Shown here: positions 34,201 through 41,537 of the stretch, one piece after another | Layout of the letters: each line of letters opens with the position of its first letter | How positions within the stretch are numbered: the first letter of the stretch is position 1 | Assembly: GCA_964551985.1 (NCBI GenBank) | Contig: CAZKFG010000008.1 | Location: 1-45,738, forward strand | Reading direction: 5' to 3' | DNA length: 45,738 bases | From: CAZKFG01 sp964551985 | Lineage (GTDB): Bacteria; Bacillota; Negativicutes; Acidaminococcales; JAISLQ01 | Position numbers and translations under genes: made by a program | The notes under the pieces: model-generated | Databases searched by the model: none | Told to the model about the DNA's origin: nothing | The model's input: the letters and a program-made list of their open reading frames with translations, nothing else

Positions 34201-34775
34201 AAATAAAAGAGCGGTATGATTTTTTAACAAGTCAATATAGTGATTTGATTGAAGCTAAAGAGGATTTAAATAAACTTATTTATGACATTGACCGTACAAT
34301 GATTAGTCGCTTTAGAGAAGCTTTTAATAAAATTAACGCGCATTTTGAAACTTGTTTTACAAAACTGTTTGGTGGTGGTTCGGCAAGTTTAAAGTTGATT
34401 GATTTAACAGATATTTTATCTAGTGGCATCGAGATAATTGTGCAACCACCAGGTAAAAAATTACAAGTTTTAACATTGTTATCAGGCGGTGAGAGGGCGC
34501 TTACGGTTATTGCTTTGCTGTTTGCATTGCTATCATACCGTCCAGCACCATTTTGCGTACTAGATGAGCTTGATGCGGCACTAGATGAGATAAATGTAGA
34601 GCGGTTTACAAACTTTATTGTAGATTATGCTAAAGACACACAGTTTCTTGTTATCACGCACAGAAAAGCTACAATGCAGGCAGCAAATTTGTTGCACGGT
34701 ATAACAATGGAAGAATCGGGTGTTTCTAAATTAGTATCAATAAAAATGTTAGAGAGAAATGAGGCAGATAGATGA
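31206..34775 (+). CDS. smc: Chromosome segregation ATPase SMC
   Basis: 1189-residue condensin subunit. N-terminal ATPase half with Walker A GPNGSGKS at 31-38 and the Q-loop region; coiled coil about 165-500; hinge about 500-680 (LEDNYEGFSYSVKKLL, then SQLITLKSEFVQAIEIALG and LHSTGMMSGGS); second coiled coil to about 1010; C-terminal ATPase half with signature LLSGGERALT (Ser1093) and Walker B VLDELDAALDE. Start is TTG at 31206, six bases after GGTTGGTGA, giving MRLRAIEAVGFKSF; an earlier in-frame TTG (31194) is inside that site. Works with ScpAB in chromosome compaction. Overlaps ftsY by four bases (ATGA). Confidence 0.97.
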   Translation: MRLRAIEAVGFKSFANKIELNFSDGITAIVGPNGSGKSNVSDAIRWVLGEQSIRTLRGSSMEDVIFSGSGKRKALNIAEVTLFFTNTEGVLPVDFQEVSICRRLFRSGDSAYFINKTSCRLKDIHDLFADTGLGKGSLSIIGQNKVDEILNCRPEDRRALFEEAAGITRYKIRKKEAMRRLEETDNNLIRLNDIKSEITDRLEPMQESAEKTRQHNLLQEMLKKCSITLSVQKIDAARKILLTAKEQTRQLEQEEIDLVTKANVHENNVFFLNQQIEQTTADLNKVQQEISSIEALTEKLSGQKDVLSERILQTNDRLASLKQDLSLVQDKLLQINDKIQNFAKRLQEQDEKEKSAFLETKDLSEKISDIQSQIKDIETNQQIEQSEILERKRNILQISNDIKQIQATIFSNQRKQEKILKEKAALEEQQILFLGQVKDIQDKISSLTDEKKIFIDKIESIRLQSIDKKNTLNQMQEQEKKLHEQAVALNTRIHILQKLEDNYEGFSYSVKKLLTVNTTWREKLLGTVSQLITLKSEFVQAIEIALGNFMQHIVCVDENTAKDAIAFLKEQKAGRATFLPLNTLRVNNLSKQELDFANIKGVVGFADKLVQCDDKVRLAIAFLLGRTLIVDNLDTALVINKKGNTRLRIVTLQGDVLHSTGMMSGGSRTNKESSFLSRKQEISTNTQEHQVLKEKLTNLAEKKHCIKEEITALDYEINHLNNELTNFDLELTKNNLNRNQTEKELDQLKIGFNTLDFEYNQLQEENVQLQNQIEQLSQQKETAQQDDINKNEQADKDKLLLEKLKEQDKSVSEVYNEAKTRYELAQNTTMLLKEQDNAMQEECLQINKEVQKFKNDENTFEQTIDECLKQKQIVEQKILEQGKELDVKSKQRDDLVQKQLELFPEQKQLEKQGKELKTNLGSVQNRLRNAQNIFVRHETELELSVQQLKDTYQLDVEQAREFCYDQQTESYLNSQISSLQEKLQQIGPVNPSAIEEYQEIKERYDFLTSQYSDLIEAKEDLNKLIYDIDRTMISRFREAFNKINAHFETCFTKLFGGGSASLKLIDLTDILSSGIEIIVQPPGKKLQVLTLLSGGERALTVIALLFALLSYRPAPFCVLDELDAALDEINVERFTNFIVDYAKDTQFLVITHRKATMQAANLLHGITMEESGVSKLVSIKMLERNEADR

Positions 34776-35683
34776 GTTTTTTTGAACGATTAAAATCAGG
34801 ACTTAGTAAGACAAGACAAGGATTTACCCAGCAATTAAACAAAATGATAGGTAATTATACCAAGATAGATGATGAGTTTTTAGAAGAATTAGAAGCACTT
34901 TTGATAACTGCTGATGTTGGAATGAATACAACAGGGCAGCTTATCGAGGCATTGAAAAAAGCAGCAGCTAGTGGAAAAATAGCTGATATATCTAAGGTAG
35001 AAGAGTTCTTACAAGAACAAATAAGCGAGATTTTAGCCAAAGATATGGTTGGCACAAGAATTACAGGGAATCCAACAGTTATTTTGGTTGTTGGCGTGAA
35101 TGGTGTTGGAAAAACTACTACTATTGGTAAATTAGGTAATTACTACAATCTTTTAGGTTATAAAGTAATGTTTGCCGCTGCCGATACCTTTCGTGCCGCA
35201 GCCAGCGAACAATTAGAAATTTGGGGCGAGCGTGGCAATGCAGCTGTCGTAAAACATGCCGAAGGAGCAGACCCAGCAGCAGTTGTTTTTGACGCTTTGC
35301 AATCGGCTAAAGCTCGCAATATAGACATTTTATTTATAGACACGGCAGGGCGTTTGCACAATAAAGCTAACCTAATGCAAGAGTTAGAAAAAATTTACAA
35401 AGTGATAAAAAGAGAACTGCCAGAAGCTCCGCAAGAAACATTTTTAGTACTTGATGCCACAACAGGACAAAATGCTATAACTCAAGCAAAAGTTTTTATG
35501 CAAGTGGCAAATGTTACTGGTGCAGTGCTTACAAAGCTTGACGGTACTGCTAAAGGCGGGGTTGTTGTGGCTGTTAAAAATGATTTAAATATCCCTGTAA
35601 AATGGATTGGTGTTGGCGAAGGACAAATGGATTTTCGCCCCTTTGACCCTAAAGAATTTGCAAAAGCTTTGTTTGATAAATAG
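34772..35683 (+). CDS. ftsY: Signal recognition particle receptor FtsY
   Basis: 303-residue SRP GTPase that docks ribosome-SRP complexes at the membrane. N-terminal helical domain (about 1-90) without a long acidic extension, then NG domain with P-loop GVNGVGKT at 108-115, DTFRAAASEQL, DTAGRLH, TKLDGTAKGG and GVGEGQMDFRPFD. The smc-ftsY coupling is conserved in Firmicutes; ffh lies three genes downstream. Confidence 0.97.
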   Translation: MSFFERLKSGLSKTRQGFTQQLNKMIGNYTKIDDEFLEELEALLITADVGMNTTGQLIEALKKAAASGKIADISKVEEFLQEQISEILAKDMVGTRITGNPTVILVVGVNGVGKTTTIGKLGNYYNLLGYKVMFAAADTFRAAASEQLEIWGERGNAAVVKHAEGADPAAVVFDALQSAKARNIDILFIDTAGRLHNKANLMQELEKIYKVIKRELPEAPQETFLVLDATTGQNAITQAKVFMQVANVTGAVLTKLDGTAKGGVVVAVKNDLNIPVKWIGVGEGQMDFRPFDPKEFAKALFDK

Positions 35684-35687
35684 GGAT

Positions 35688-35879
35688 ATGGAAACAAAAT
35701 TTAAATGCCTACTATTAGATAGAGAAATTGATGATAGTGAATGCTATGATATTCAGATGGTAATTGAAAAATTAATCAAAGCAGAAATTTTAAAAAATGA
35801 AATTGATATAGTACAAGCAGAAACACTTTGCTCTAAATGTGAATTTAATCAATTGCCAAGAGGTTTTGAAAATAAGTAG
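35688..35879 (+). CDS. Small Cys-containing protein of unknown function
   Basis: 63 residues from ATG 35688, five bases after ftsY. Cysteines at KCLLL, DSECYD and a C-terminal CSKC (four in all) suggest a small zinc-binding fold. No hydrophobic segment. The frame is open further upstream (to 35607, inside ftsY), but the protein-like part starts here; AGGG is only two bases before the ATG, a weak point for this start. I do not recognise the family. It may be transcribed with smc-ftsY; the next gene has its own strong promoter. Confidence 0.6.
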   Translation: METKFKCLLLDREIDDSECYDIQMVIEKLIKAEILKNEIDIVQAETLCSKCEFNQLPRGFENK

Positions 35880-35924
35880 GATAAATGAAAGTAGTTTTTG
35901 TACTAGTTTAATCTTAAAAATAAC

Positions 35925-35953
35925 TTGACACAAAGCAGCAATAGGTCTATAAT
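35925..35953 (+). promoter_or_regulatory. Consensus sigma-A promoter of the ylxM-ffh operon
   Basis: TTGACA (35925-35930), 17-base spacer, TATAAT (35948-35953): exact consensus in both boxes. Start near 35960. Confidence 0.88.
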
Positions 35954-35986
35954 TTTGCTGTAAAGTAAAAAAGCTTGTCAGGCGTG

Positions 35987-36355
35987 ATGAAGAAAATGAT
36001 TACACAAACAATAGAAGTTACTATGTTATATGATGTTTATGGTGGACTTTTGACACAAAGACAACAAAAATGCATTCAAATGCACTATTTAGATGATTTG
36101 TCTTTGGCGGAAGTTGCACAATTACTTGATGTTTCAAGGCAAGCTGTACATGATAATTTGAAAAGAGCTATAAGCAGTATGCAAGAACTTGAAAGTAAAC
36201 TTTGTCTGCTTGAGCGCTATCAACAACAAAATATACAATTGCGTGAGATAGATAAATTGCTTACAAAAGCAGTGAAAAAGACTGATGCAAAGATAGAAGA
36301 AATTAATTTAGCCAGCCAAAAGATAAAAAAATGGCTAAAAAAAGGAGGTGTTTAG
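35987..36355 (+). CDS. ylxM: YlxM, SRP-associated helix-turn-helix protein
   Basis: 122 residues. LYDVYGGLLTQRQQKCIQMHY, LDDLSLAEVA and the helix-turn-helix segment LLDVSRQAVHDNLKRA match YlxM, the sigma-factor-like protein that precedes ffh in Firmicutes and influences SRP function in streptococci. A C-terminal helical region (75-122) is longer than in B. subtilis. The start is uncertain: ATG at 35987 or 35996, or TTG at 35975. It abuts ffh, with AAAGGAGGTG at its own 3' end serving ffh. Confidence 0.88.
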   Translation: MKKMITQTIEVTMLYDVYGGLLTQRQQKCIQMHYLDDLSLAEVAQLLDVSRQAVHDNLKRAISSMQELESKLCLLERYQQQNIQLREIDKLLTKAVKKTDAKIEEINLASQKIKKWLKKGGV

Positions 36356-37699
36356 ATGGCTTTTGAAGGATTATCAGATCGGTTACAAAATGTATTTAAA
36401 AAACTTCGCGGCAAAGGTAAACTTACAGAACAAGAAGTAACAGAGGCTTTACGTGAAGTGCGTATGGCACTGCTCGAGGCGGATGTTAACTTTAAAGTAG
36501 TTAAAGACTTTGTTGCTAAGATAAGAGAACGTGCTATTGGTCAAGAAGTACTAGAGAGTCTAACACCTGTTCAACAAGTTATAAAGATAGTTGATGATGA
36601 ATTAAGAGAACTTTTAGGTTCTACTCAAAGCAAGATTGCCATCTCCTCACGCCCACCTACAGTTATTATGCTAGTTGGGCTTCAAGGTTCTGGTAAAACA
36701 ACTTCAGCAGGTAAACTAGCTAAATTTTTAGCTAATGATGGCAAAAAGCCGCTTTTAGTTGCAGCAGATATTTATAGACCAGCGGCGATAAAGCAATTAC
36801 AAGTTTTGGGTGAACAGCTAAACATTCCAGTTTTTGCTATGGGTCAAGATATAAGCCCTGTACAAATTGCTAAAACAGGTGTGGAACAGGCGCTTTTAAC
36901 TGGTAGAGATGTTGTGATTTTAGATACGGCAGGACGTTTGCACATTGATGAGCAACTAATGCAAGAGCTAAAAGATGTAAAAGCAAATGCTAAACCTCAC
37001 GAAATACTGCTTGTTGTAGATGCTATGACAGGTCAAGATGCGGTAACGGTCGCTGAATCATTTAATCAGCAACTTGGCGTGGATGGCATTATCTTGACAA
37101 AACTTGACGGTGATGCTCGCGGTGGTGCTGCTTTATCTGTAAAAGCAGTTACGGGTAGACCGATAAAATTTGTTGGTATGGGCGAAAAATTAGAAGCCTT
37201 AGAGGCATTTTACCCAGACCGTATGGCGTCGAGAATTTTAGGTATGGGTGATATGCTCAGCCTTATTGAAAAAATTCAGACAACTGTTGATTTAGAAAAA
37301 GCTCAAGAACTGGAAAAAAAGCTAAGAAAAGAAGATTTTACTTTAGAGCAATTTTTGCAGCAAATGCAGCAAATTAAAAAATTAGGTTCATTTAAATCAC
37401 TTTTGGCAATGATTCCTGGTGTTCCAAGCCAAATAAAAGATGCTGATATTGACGAGAGAGAATTTGTCCGCATAGAGGCGATTATTCAATCGATGACGAA
37501 AAAGGAAAGACAATCTCCTTCTATTATTAACGGTAGCCGCAGAAAACGTATTGCTACAGGTAGCGGTACAAGAGTACAAGATGTCAACAAGCTTCTTAAA
37601 AAGTTTGAAGAAGCAAGAAAAATGATGAAAAAACTTCAAGGTTCTGGAATGAATAAGCTTTCTAAAGGTTTTTTAGATAAATTACCTTTTATGAAATAA
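36356..37699 (+). CDS. ffh: Signal recognition particle GTPase Ffh
   Basis: 447-residue SRP54 protein. N domain about 1-90, G domain with P-loop GLQGSGKT at 108-115, DTAGRLHIDEQLM, TKLDGDARGG, then the methionine-rich M domain from about 300 (EQFLQQMQQIKKLGSF, LLAMIPG, SRRKRIATGSGT) that binds 4.5S RNA and signal peptides. It ends with LSKGFLDKLPFMK. Pairs with FtsY upstream. Confidence 0.98.
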   Translation: MAFEGLSDRLQNVFKKLRGKGKLTEQEVTEALREVRMALLEADVNFKVVKDFVAKIRERAIGQEVLESLTPVQQVIKIVDDELRELLGSTQSKIAISSRPPTVIMLVGLQGSGKTTSAGKLAKFLANDGKKPLLVAADIYRPAAIKQLQVLGEQLNIPVFAMGQDISPVQIAKTGVEQALLTGRDVVILDTAGRLHIDEQLMQELKDVKANAKPHEILLVVDAMTGQDAVTVAESFNQQLGVDGIILTKLDGDARGGAALSVKAVTGRPIKFVGMGEKLEALEAFYPDRMASRILGMGDMLSLIEKIQTTVDLEKAQELEKKLRKEDFTLEQFLQQMQQIKKLGSFKSLLAMIPGVPSQIKDADIDEREFVRIEAIIQSMTKKERQSPSIINGSRRKRIATGSGTRVQDVNKLLKKFEEARKMMKKLQGSGMNKLSKGFLDKLPFMK

Positions 37700-37727
37700 A
37701 TAATTATTAATTTAAGGAGGTGAAAAA

Positions 37728-38009
37728 ATGGCAGTAAAAATCAGATTAAAAAGAATTGGTGCTAAAAAAGCTCCTTTTTATCGTATTGTTGTAGCAGATG
37801 CTCGTGCTCCACGTGATGGACGTTTTATAGAAAGCATTGGTTATTATGATTCTACAAAACAACCTGCTGTAGTTAAAGTTGATGACGAGAGAGTTATTGA
37901 CTGGCTGAAAAAAGGTGCACAACCAACAGATACTGTAAAATCAATTTTAAGTAAAGAAGGCATTTTAGCTAAATGGCACGAGCTTAAAAACGCGAAAAAA
38001 GGAGAATGA
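37728..38009 (+). CDS. rpsP: 30S ribosomal protein S16
   Basis: 93 residues, MAVKIRLKRIGAKKAPFYRI then VVADARAPRDGRFIE and IGYYD, universal for S16. Strong AAGGAGGTG upstream. The 3' end overlaps or abuts the khpA ribosome site. Confidence 0.98.
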   Translation: MAVKIRLKRIGAKKAPFYRIVVADARAPRDGRFIESIGYYDSTKQPAVVKVDDERVIDWLKKGAQPTDTVKSILSKEGILAKWHELKNAKKGE

Positions 38010-38014
38010 AATTT

Positions 38015-38245
38015 ATGCTTAAACAAATAGTAGAATCTATTGCTAAGTCTTTGGTTTCATATCCTCAAGAAGTACAAGTTCAAGAAAGTGTTGAAGGAAC
38101 AGTTGTTACTTTGACTTTGACAGTAGCACCAGATGATATGGGAAAGGTTATTGGCAAACAAGGTAGGACAGCAAAAGCTATCCGTACTGTTGTCAAAGCA
38201 GCTGCTGCAAGAGAGAATGTAAAAGTTATAGTGGAGATAGTTTAG
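38015..38245 (+). CDS. khpA: KH-domain RNA-binding protein KhpA (YlqC)
   Basis: 76-residue single KH domain with the GxxG loop GKQG at 47-50 within GKVIGKQGRTAKAIR. In streptococci KhpA partners KhpB to bind small RNAs and control cell division. I chose ATG at 38015 since AAAGGAG (37998-38004) is then ten bases away; ATG at 38006 would touch it. Length fits the family. Confidence 0.94.
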   Translation: MLKQIVESIAKSLVSYPQEVQVQESVEGTVVTLTLTVAPDDMGKVIGKQGRTAKAIRTVVKAAAARENVKVIVEIV

Positions 38246-38246
38246 T

Positions 38247-38654
38247 ATGCAAGAGATGACAATTCATTTACCTGTTAATGTAAAGGCAATTTTGACAAGT
38301 AATTTGAAAGAACAGTTGAAAAAGGAAATGCAAGAAACATTAACAAATGTTGATCTTGAATTACAACAGCTAGAGTTTCAAGCAAAAAGAATGATTGCTG
38401 AACAGGTAAAAGTAAATCCACAAGAATTACCTAATTTACACGCTCACATTGATAGTGAAAAATTAAAACGCTTAGAATTGCAAAAATATACGAGTGAACA
38501 ACTAGAGCACTTAGAAAAATTAGATATTGGTGCAGAAATACCACGCGGAACAATAGATAGAGTGCTTACAGTGAAAATTGGCGATAATTTGCACGATTAT
38601 GTTGGTGCAGAAATTTTGCTTGAAGATGGCAAAATAGTCGCTTTTCGGATGTGA
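38247..38654 (+). CDS. ylqD: YlqD family protein
   Basis: 135 residues. A helical middle (about 20-90, ETLTNVDLELQQLEFQAKRM with heptads) is followed by a small beta-rich end (GTIDRVLTVKIGDNL, then GAEILLEDGKIVAFR). Matches the YlqD family of Firmicutes, found between khpA and rimM; function unknown. The conserved position suggests a link to ribosome assembly, which is inference. Confidence 0.85.
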   Translation: MQEMTIHLPVNVKAILTSNLKEQLKKEMQETLTNVDLELQQLEFQAKRMIAEQVKVNPQELPNLHAHIDSEKLKRLELQKYTSEQLEHLEKLDIGAEIPRGTIDRVLTVKIGDNLHDYVGAEILLEDGKIVAFRM

Positions 38655-38658
38655 TAAA

Positions 38659-39165
38659 ATGCAAGCTAAATATGTTCAAATAGGTAAAATAGTAGCCCCG
38701 CACGGTGTGCGGGGTGAAGTTCGCGTTGTTCAATTATCTGAATTTATTGATCAGATGTTTAATGCTAAAGAGTTTTATATCAAAGATAAAGGCTGGCTAA
38801 AAGTAGATAGTATAAGAGAACACAAGCAGTTTTTGTTAGTAAAATTTACTGGCATTGACAATATGGATTTTGCTCAAACTTTAAGAAATAAAGATTTATT
38901 TTTAACTAGAGAGCAAATAGGACAGCTGCCTGATGGAAGATACTATATTGAAGATATGCTTGGCATAAAGGTTTTTGACTTAGAGGATAATTTTCTAGGT
39001 ATTTTAAGTGAAGTTTTTCAAACAGGTAGCAATGATGTTTATGTAGTTAAGCGTGAAGGGAAAAAAGATTTGCTCATTCCTGCTTTAAAAACAGTAGTTA
39101 AAGAAACTAACATATTAGAGCAAATAATGATTGTCAATCCGCCTGTTTGGGAGGATGACAATTGA
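38659..39165 (+). CDS. rimM: Ribosome maturation factor RimM
   Basis: 168 residues. N-terminal RimM barrel (VQIGKIVAPHGVRGEVRV) and C-terminal PRC barrel (RYYIEDMLGIKVFD, GILSEVFQTGSNDVYVV, LLIPAL). Helps mature the 30S head with S19. Its stop overlaps the trmD start. Confidence 0.96.
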   Translation: MQAKYVQIGKIVAPHGVRGEVRVVQLSEFIDQMFNAKEFYIKDKGWLKVDSIREHKQFLLVKFTGIDNMDFAQTLRNKDLFLTREQIGQLPDGRYYIEDMLGIKVFDLEDNFLGILSEVFQTGSNDVYVVKREGKKDLLIPALKTVVKETNILEQIMIVNPPVWEDDN

Positions 39166-39905
39166 AAATATTGTTTATTACTTTATTTCCAGATTTTGTC
39201 AAAGAAAATTTTAATTACAGTATTTTAAAAAGAGCAGTAAAAACAAATCTTGTAGAACTTTTTTATATTAATCCACGTGATTTTACTGATGATAAACACA
39301 GTACTGTAGATGATTATCCTTTTGGCGGCGGCAATGGGATGGTGCTCAAAGCCGAGCCATTTGTTTTTTCTATTATGCACGCAAAACACTTGTTACCAGA
39401 TGCTAAAGTGATAATTTTATCACCTGATGGGCAACTGTTTTCTCAAGCAAAAGCAAAAGATTTTTCCAAACTTCAAGAAATTATTTTTGTTTGTGGGCAT
39501 TATGAAGGTTTTGACGAGCGAATAAAAAATTATGTTGATGCAAGCATTTGCATAGGTGATTATATTTTGACTGGTGGAGAGCTTGCAGCAATGGTGATAG
39601 CCGATGCTGTTTGTAGGCTGCTACCTGGGGTTTTAGGCAAGATTGAAAGTACATACCATGAATCGTTTAGTGATGGACTATTAGAGTATCCACAGTACAC
39701 AAGACCGCAAAAAGCTTTTTTTGGCGATGTACCTGACGTTTTGGTATCGGGTAATCATGCCAAAATAAATTTGTGGCGCAGAGAAAAAATGTTAGAAAAA
39801 ACTTACAACAATAGACCAGACTTGCTAGATAGGGTTAGCTTGGATAAAACTGACCAAAAGTTACTAAAAAAAATTATAGACGAACGGTTAGATGAGAAAA
39901 AATGA
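39162..39905 (+). CDS. trmD: tRNA (guanine37-N1)-methyltransferase
   Basis: 247-residue SPOUT enzyme making m1G37 in tRNAs with G36G37, preventing frameshifts. Knot motifs: DDYPFGGGNGMVLKAEP, LSPDGQLF, FVCGHYEGFDERI, IGDYILTGGELAA; C-terminal domain with ESTYHESFSDGLLEYPQYT. TTG start at 39162 inside the end of rimM, with GGGAGGATG upstream. Overlaps the next methyltransferase gene by four bases. tRNA-Pro(CGG) in this window has G36G37 and would be a substrate. Confidence 0.97.
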   Translation: MKILFITLFPDFVKENFNYSILKRAVKTNLVELFYINPRDFTDDKHSTVDDYPFGGGNGMVLKAEPFVFSIMHAKHLLPDAKVIILSPDGQLFSQAKAKDFSKLQEIIFVCGHYEGFDERIKNYVDASICIGDYILTGGELAAMVIADAVCRLLPGVLGKIESTYHESFSDGLLEYPQYTRPQKAFFGDVPDVLVSGNHAKINLWRREKMLEKTYNNRPDLLDRVSLDKTDQKLLKKIIDERLDEKK

Positions 39906-40477
39906 CAGATATTTACTTAGGACTTGTGCATTATCCTGTTTATAATAAAAATATGCAGGTTGTTACAACAGCAGTAACAAATTTTGATATACACGATATT
40001 GCAAGAAGTTGTAAGACTTATGATGTGAAAAAATATTATATTATTCATCCAGCATCAACACAAAAACAAATAATTGACAAAATACTATACTACTGGCAAC
40101 AGGGCTACGGTCAAATTTATAATCCAGATCGTAACCAAGCATTAAAAACAGTAGCATTGTTTGAAGATATTAAAAGTGCTATAGCTGATGTCACAAAACA
40201 AACAGGCAAACAGCCTCTTGTTGTTACTACAGATGCTAGAGAGTATGAAAATACAGTTTCTTATCTAAACTTAAGAAGAATAGCGGTAGAGCAAGATAGA
40301 CCGATATTGTTGCTCTTTGGTACAGGTTGGGGAATTGAACAAGATGTTATGAAACAGTTTGATTATATATTAAAGCCTATAATCGGCAAGGGAGAATACA
40401 ACCATTTATGTGTGCGTTCTGCTGTTGCAATAATCTTAGATAGACTTGCTGGTGAAAATTGGTGGGAAGAAATTTAA
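39902..40477 (+). CDS. Second SPOUT RNA methyltransferase after trmD
   Basis: 191 residues matching the RNA methyltransferase family placed beside trmD in Negativicutes and deltaproteobacteria (Pfam Methyltrn_RNA_4 type, from memory). MTDIYLGLVHYPVYNK and TNFDIHDIARSCKTYDV at the N-terminus; the C-terminal knot is in ILLLFGTGWGIEQDV and KGEYNHLCVRSAVAIILDRL. Target nucleotide is not known to me. Translationally coupled to trmD (ATGA overlap). Confidence 0.85.
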   Translation: MTDIYLGLVHYPVYNKNMQVVTTAVTNFDIHDIARSCKTYDVKKYYIIHPASTQKQIIDKILYYWQQGYGQIYNPDRNQALKTVALFEDIKSAIADVTKQTGKQPLVVTTDAREYENTVSYLNLRRIAVEQDRPILLLFGTGWGIEQDVMKQFDYILKPIIGKGEYNHLCVRSAVAIILDRLAGENWWEEI

Positions 40478-40486
40478 AATTTACTA

Positions 40487-40515
40487 TTGAAGATACTGTT
40501 TTTTTGTGGTAAAAT
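40487..40515 (+). promoter_or_regulatory. Promoter of the rplS operon
   Basis: TTGAAG (40487-40492), 17-base spacer, TAAAAT (40510-40515) with TGG before it (extended -10). Start near 40522, leaving a leader of about 68 bases. Confidence 0.75.
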
Positions 40516-40521
40516 CTATAA

Positions 40522-40589
40522 GGTATAAAACGGACGGTCCTCTTGTTTAAAATTAAATTACGAACGTCTATGAAATTAGGAGGATATAA
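40522..40589 (+). promoter_or_regulatory. rplS 5' leader, possible L19 autoregulatory element
   Basis: 68-base leader with GGACG (40532-40536) able to pair with CGTCT (40565-40569) and a GGACGGTCC palindrome, ahead of AGGAGG (40578-40583). L19 leaders are known in low-GC bacteria; I cannot confirm the match without a covariance search. Confidence 0.35.
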
Positions 40590-40931
40590 ATGAACATTAT
40601 TGAAGTATTGGAAAAAGAGCAACTAAAAAGTGACATTCCTGCATTTCGTGCTGGAGACACAGTGCGTGTACACGTTAAAGTTGTTGAAGGAACTCGTGAA
40701 CGTATTCAAGTATTTGAAGGTGTAGTCATAGCTCGTTCAGGTGGTTCAGTAAGAGAGACCTTTACTGTAAGACGTATTTCTTACAATATAGGTGTAGAGA
40801 GAATTTTCCCACTTCATTCACCACGTATTGACAAAATAGAAGTAATGCGTCGTGGTATAGTTCGCAGAGCTAAACTTTACTATTTAAGAGAATTAACCGG
40901 TAAAGCTGCACGTATTCGTGAAAGAAGATAA
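40590..40931 (+). CDS. rplS: 50S ribosomal protein L19
   Basis: 113 residues, with FRAGDTVRVHVKVVEGTRERIQ, FEGVVIARSGGSVRETFTVRR (shown here in two parts), FPLHSPRIDKIEV and the basic C-terminus LYYLRELTGKAARIRERR. Own promoter and terminator, so it can be expressed apart from the upstream operon and from lepB. Confidence 0.98.
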   Translation: MNIIEVLEKEQLKSDIPAFRAGDTVRVHVKVVEGTRERIQVFEGVVIARSGGSVRETFTVRRISYNIGVERIFPLHSPRIDKIEVMRRGIVRRAKLYYLRELTGKAARIRERR

Positions 40932-40940
40932 TAACATTCA

Positions 40941-40969
40941 GAGGGGACTGATTACAGTCCTCTCTTTTT
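40941..40969 (+). terminator. Terminator after rplS
   Basis: Stem GAGGGGACTG / CAGTCCTCTC (40941-40950 with 40955-40964, one G-T pair), loop ATTA, then T5. Confidence 0.9.
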
Positions 40970-40999
40970 GTAAATCCGCTGCTTTTAGGAGATGAATTT

Positions 41000-41530
41000 T
41001 TGTTGAAAAAAATAAACTGGAAAAATGAAATAAAAGATTGGATAGTATCTATTGCAATTGCAGCTGTACTAGCATTTGCAATAAGAACATTCATAGTTGA
41101 GCCTTATATGGTCGAAGGACCATCAATGATGCCAACACTGCAAAGCCACGAACGTCTTTTGGTAAATAAATTTATATATATGGTCACAGAACCTAAAAAA
41201 GGTGAGGTCATCGTTTTTAAATATCCAAGTGACCAGAGCCGTGATTTCATCAAAAGAGTTATTGCTACAGGTGGCGATACAATTGAAATAAGAAGTGGTC
41301 GAGTATATGTAAATGGCGAACTTAAAAAAGAAGACTATATTTTAGAAAAACAACGTGGTTCATATAATAAAGTAATAGTGCCACAAGGGCACGTATTTGT
41401 TATGGGCGATAATAGGAACAACTCAGAAGACAGTCGTTTCCCTGATGTAGGTTTTGTTTCTTTTAAACTGATAAAAGGCAAAGCGTCAATGGTTTTTTGG
41501 CCGGTGGATTCTTTGCGTACAATGCCTTAG
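41000..41530 (+). CDS. lepB: Signal peptidase I
   Basis: 176-residue membrane peptidase that releases exported proteins. One N-terminal transmembrane helix (about 13-33), then catalytic Ser42 in EGPSMMPT and Lys85 in FIKRVIATGGD, and box E MGDNRNNSEDSR. Start is TTG at 41000 (or the next TTG at 41003), after AGGAGATG. Downstream of the rplS terminator; no clear promoter seen, so it may rely on read-through. Confidence 0.95.
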   Translation: MLKKINWKNEIKDWIVSIAIAAVLAFAIRTFIVEPYMVEGPSMMPTLQSHERLLVNKFIYMVTEPKKGEVIVFKYPSDQSRDFIKRVIATGGDTIEIRSGRVYVNGELKKEDYILEKQRGSYNKVIVPQGHVFVMGDNRNNSEDSRFPDVGFVSFKLIKGKASMVFWPVDSLRTMP

Positions 41531-41537
41531 GTGATGT

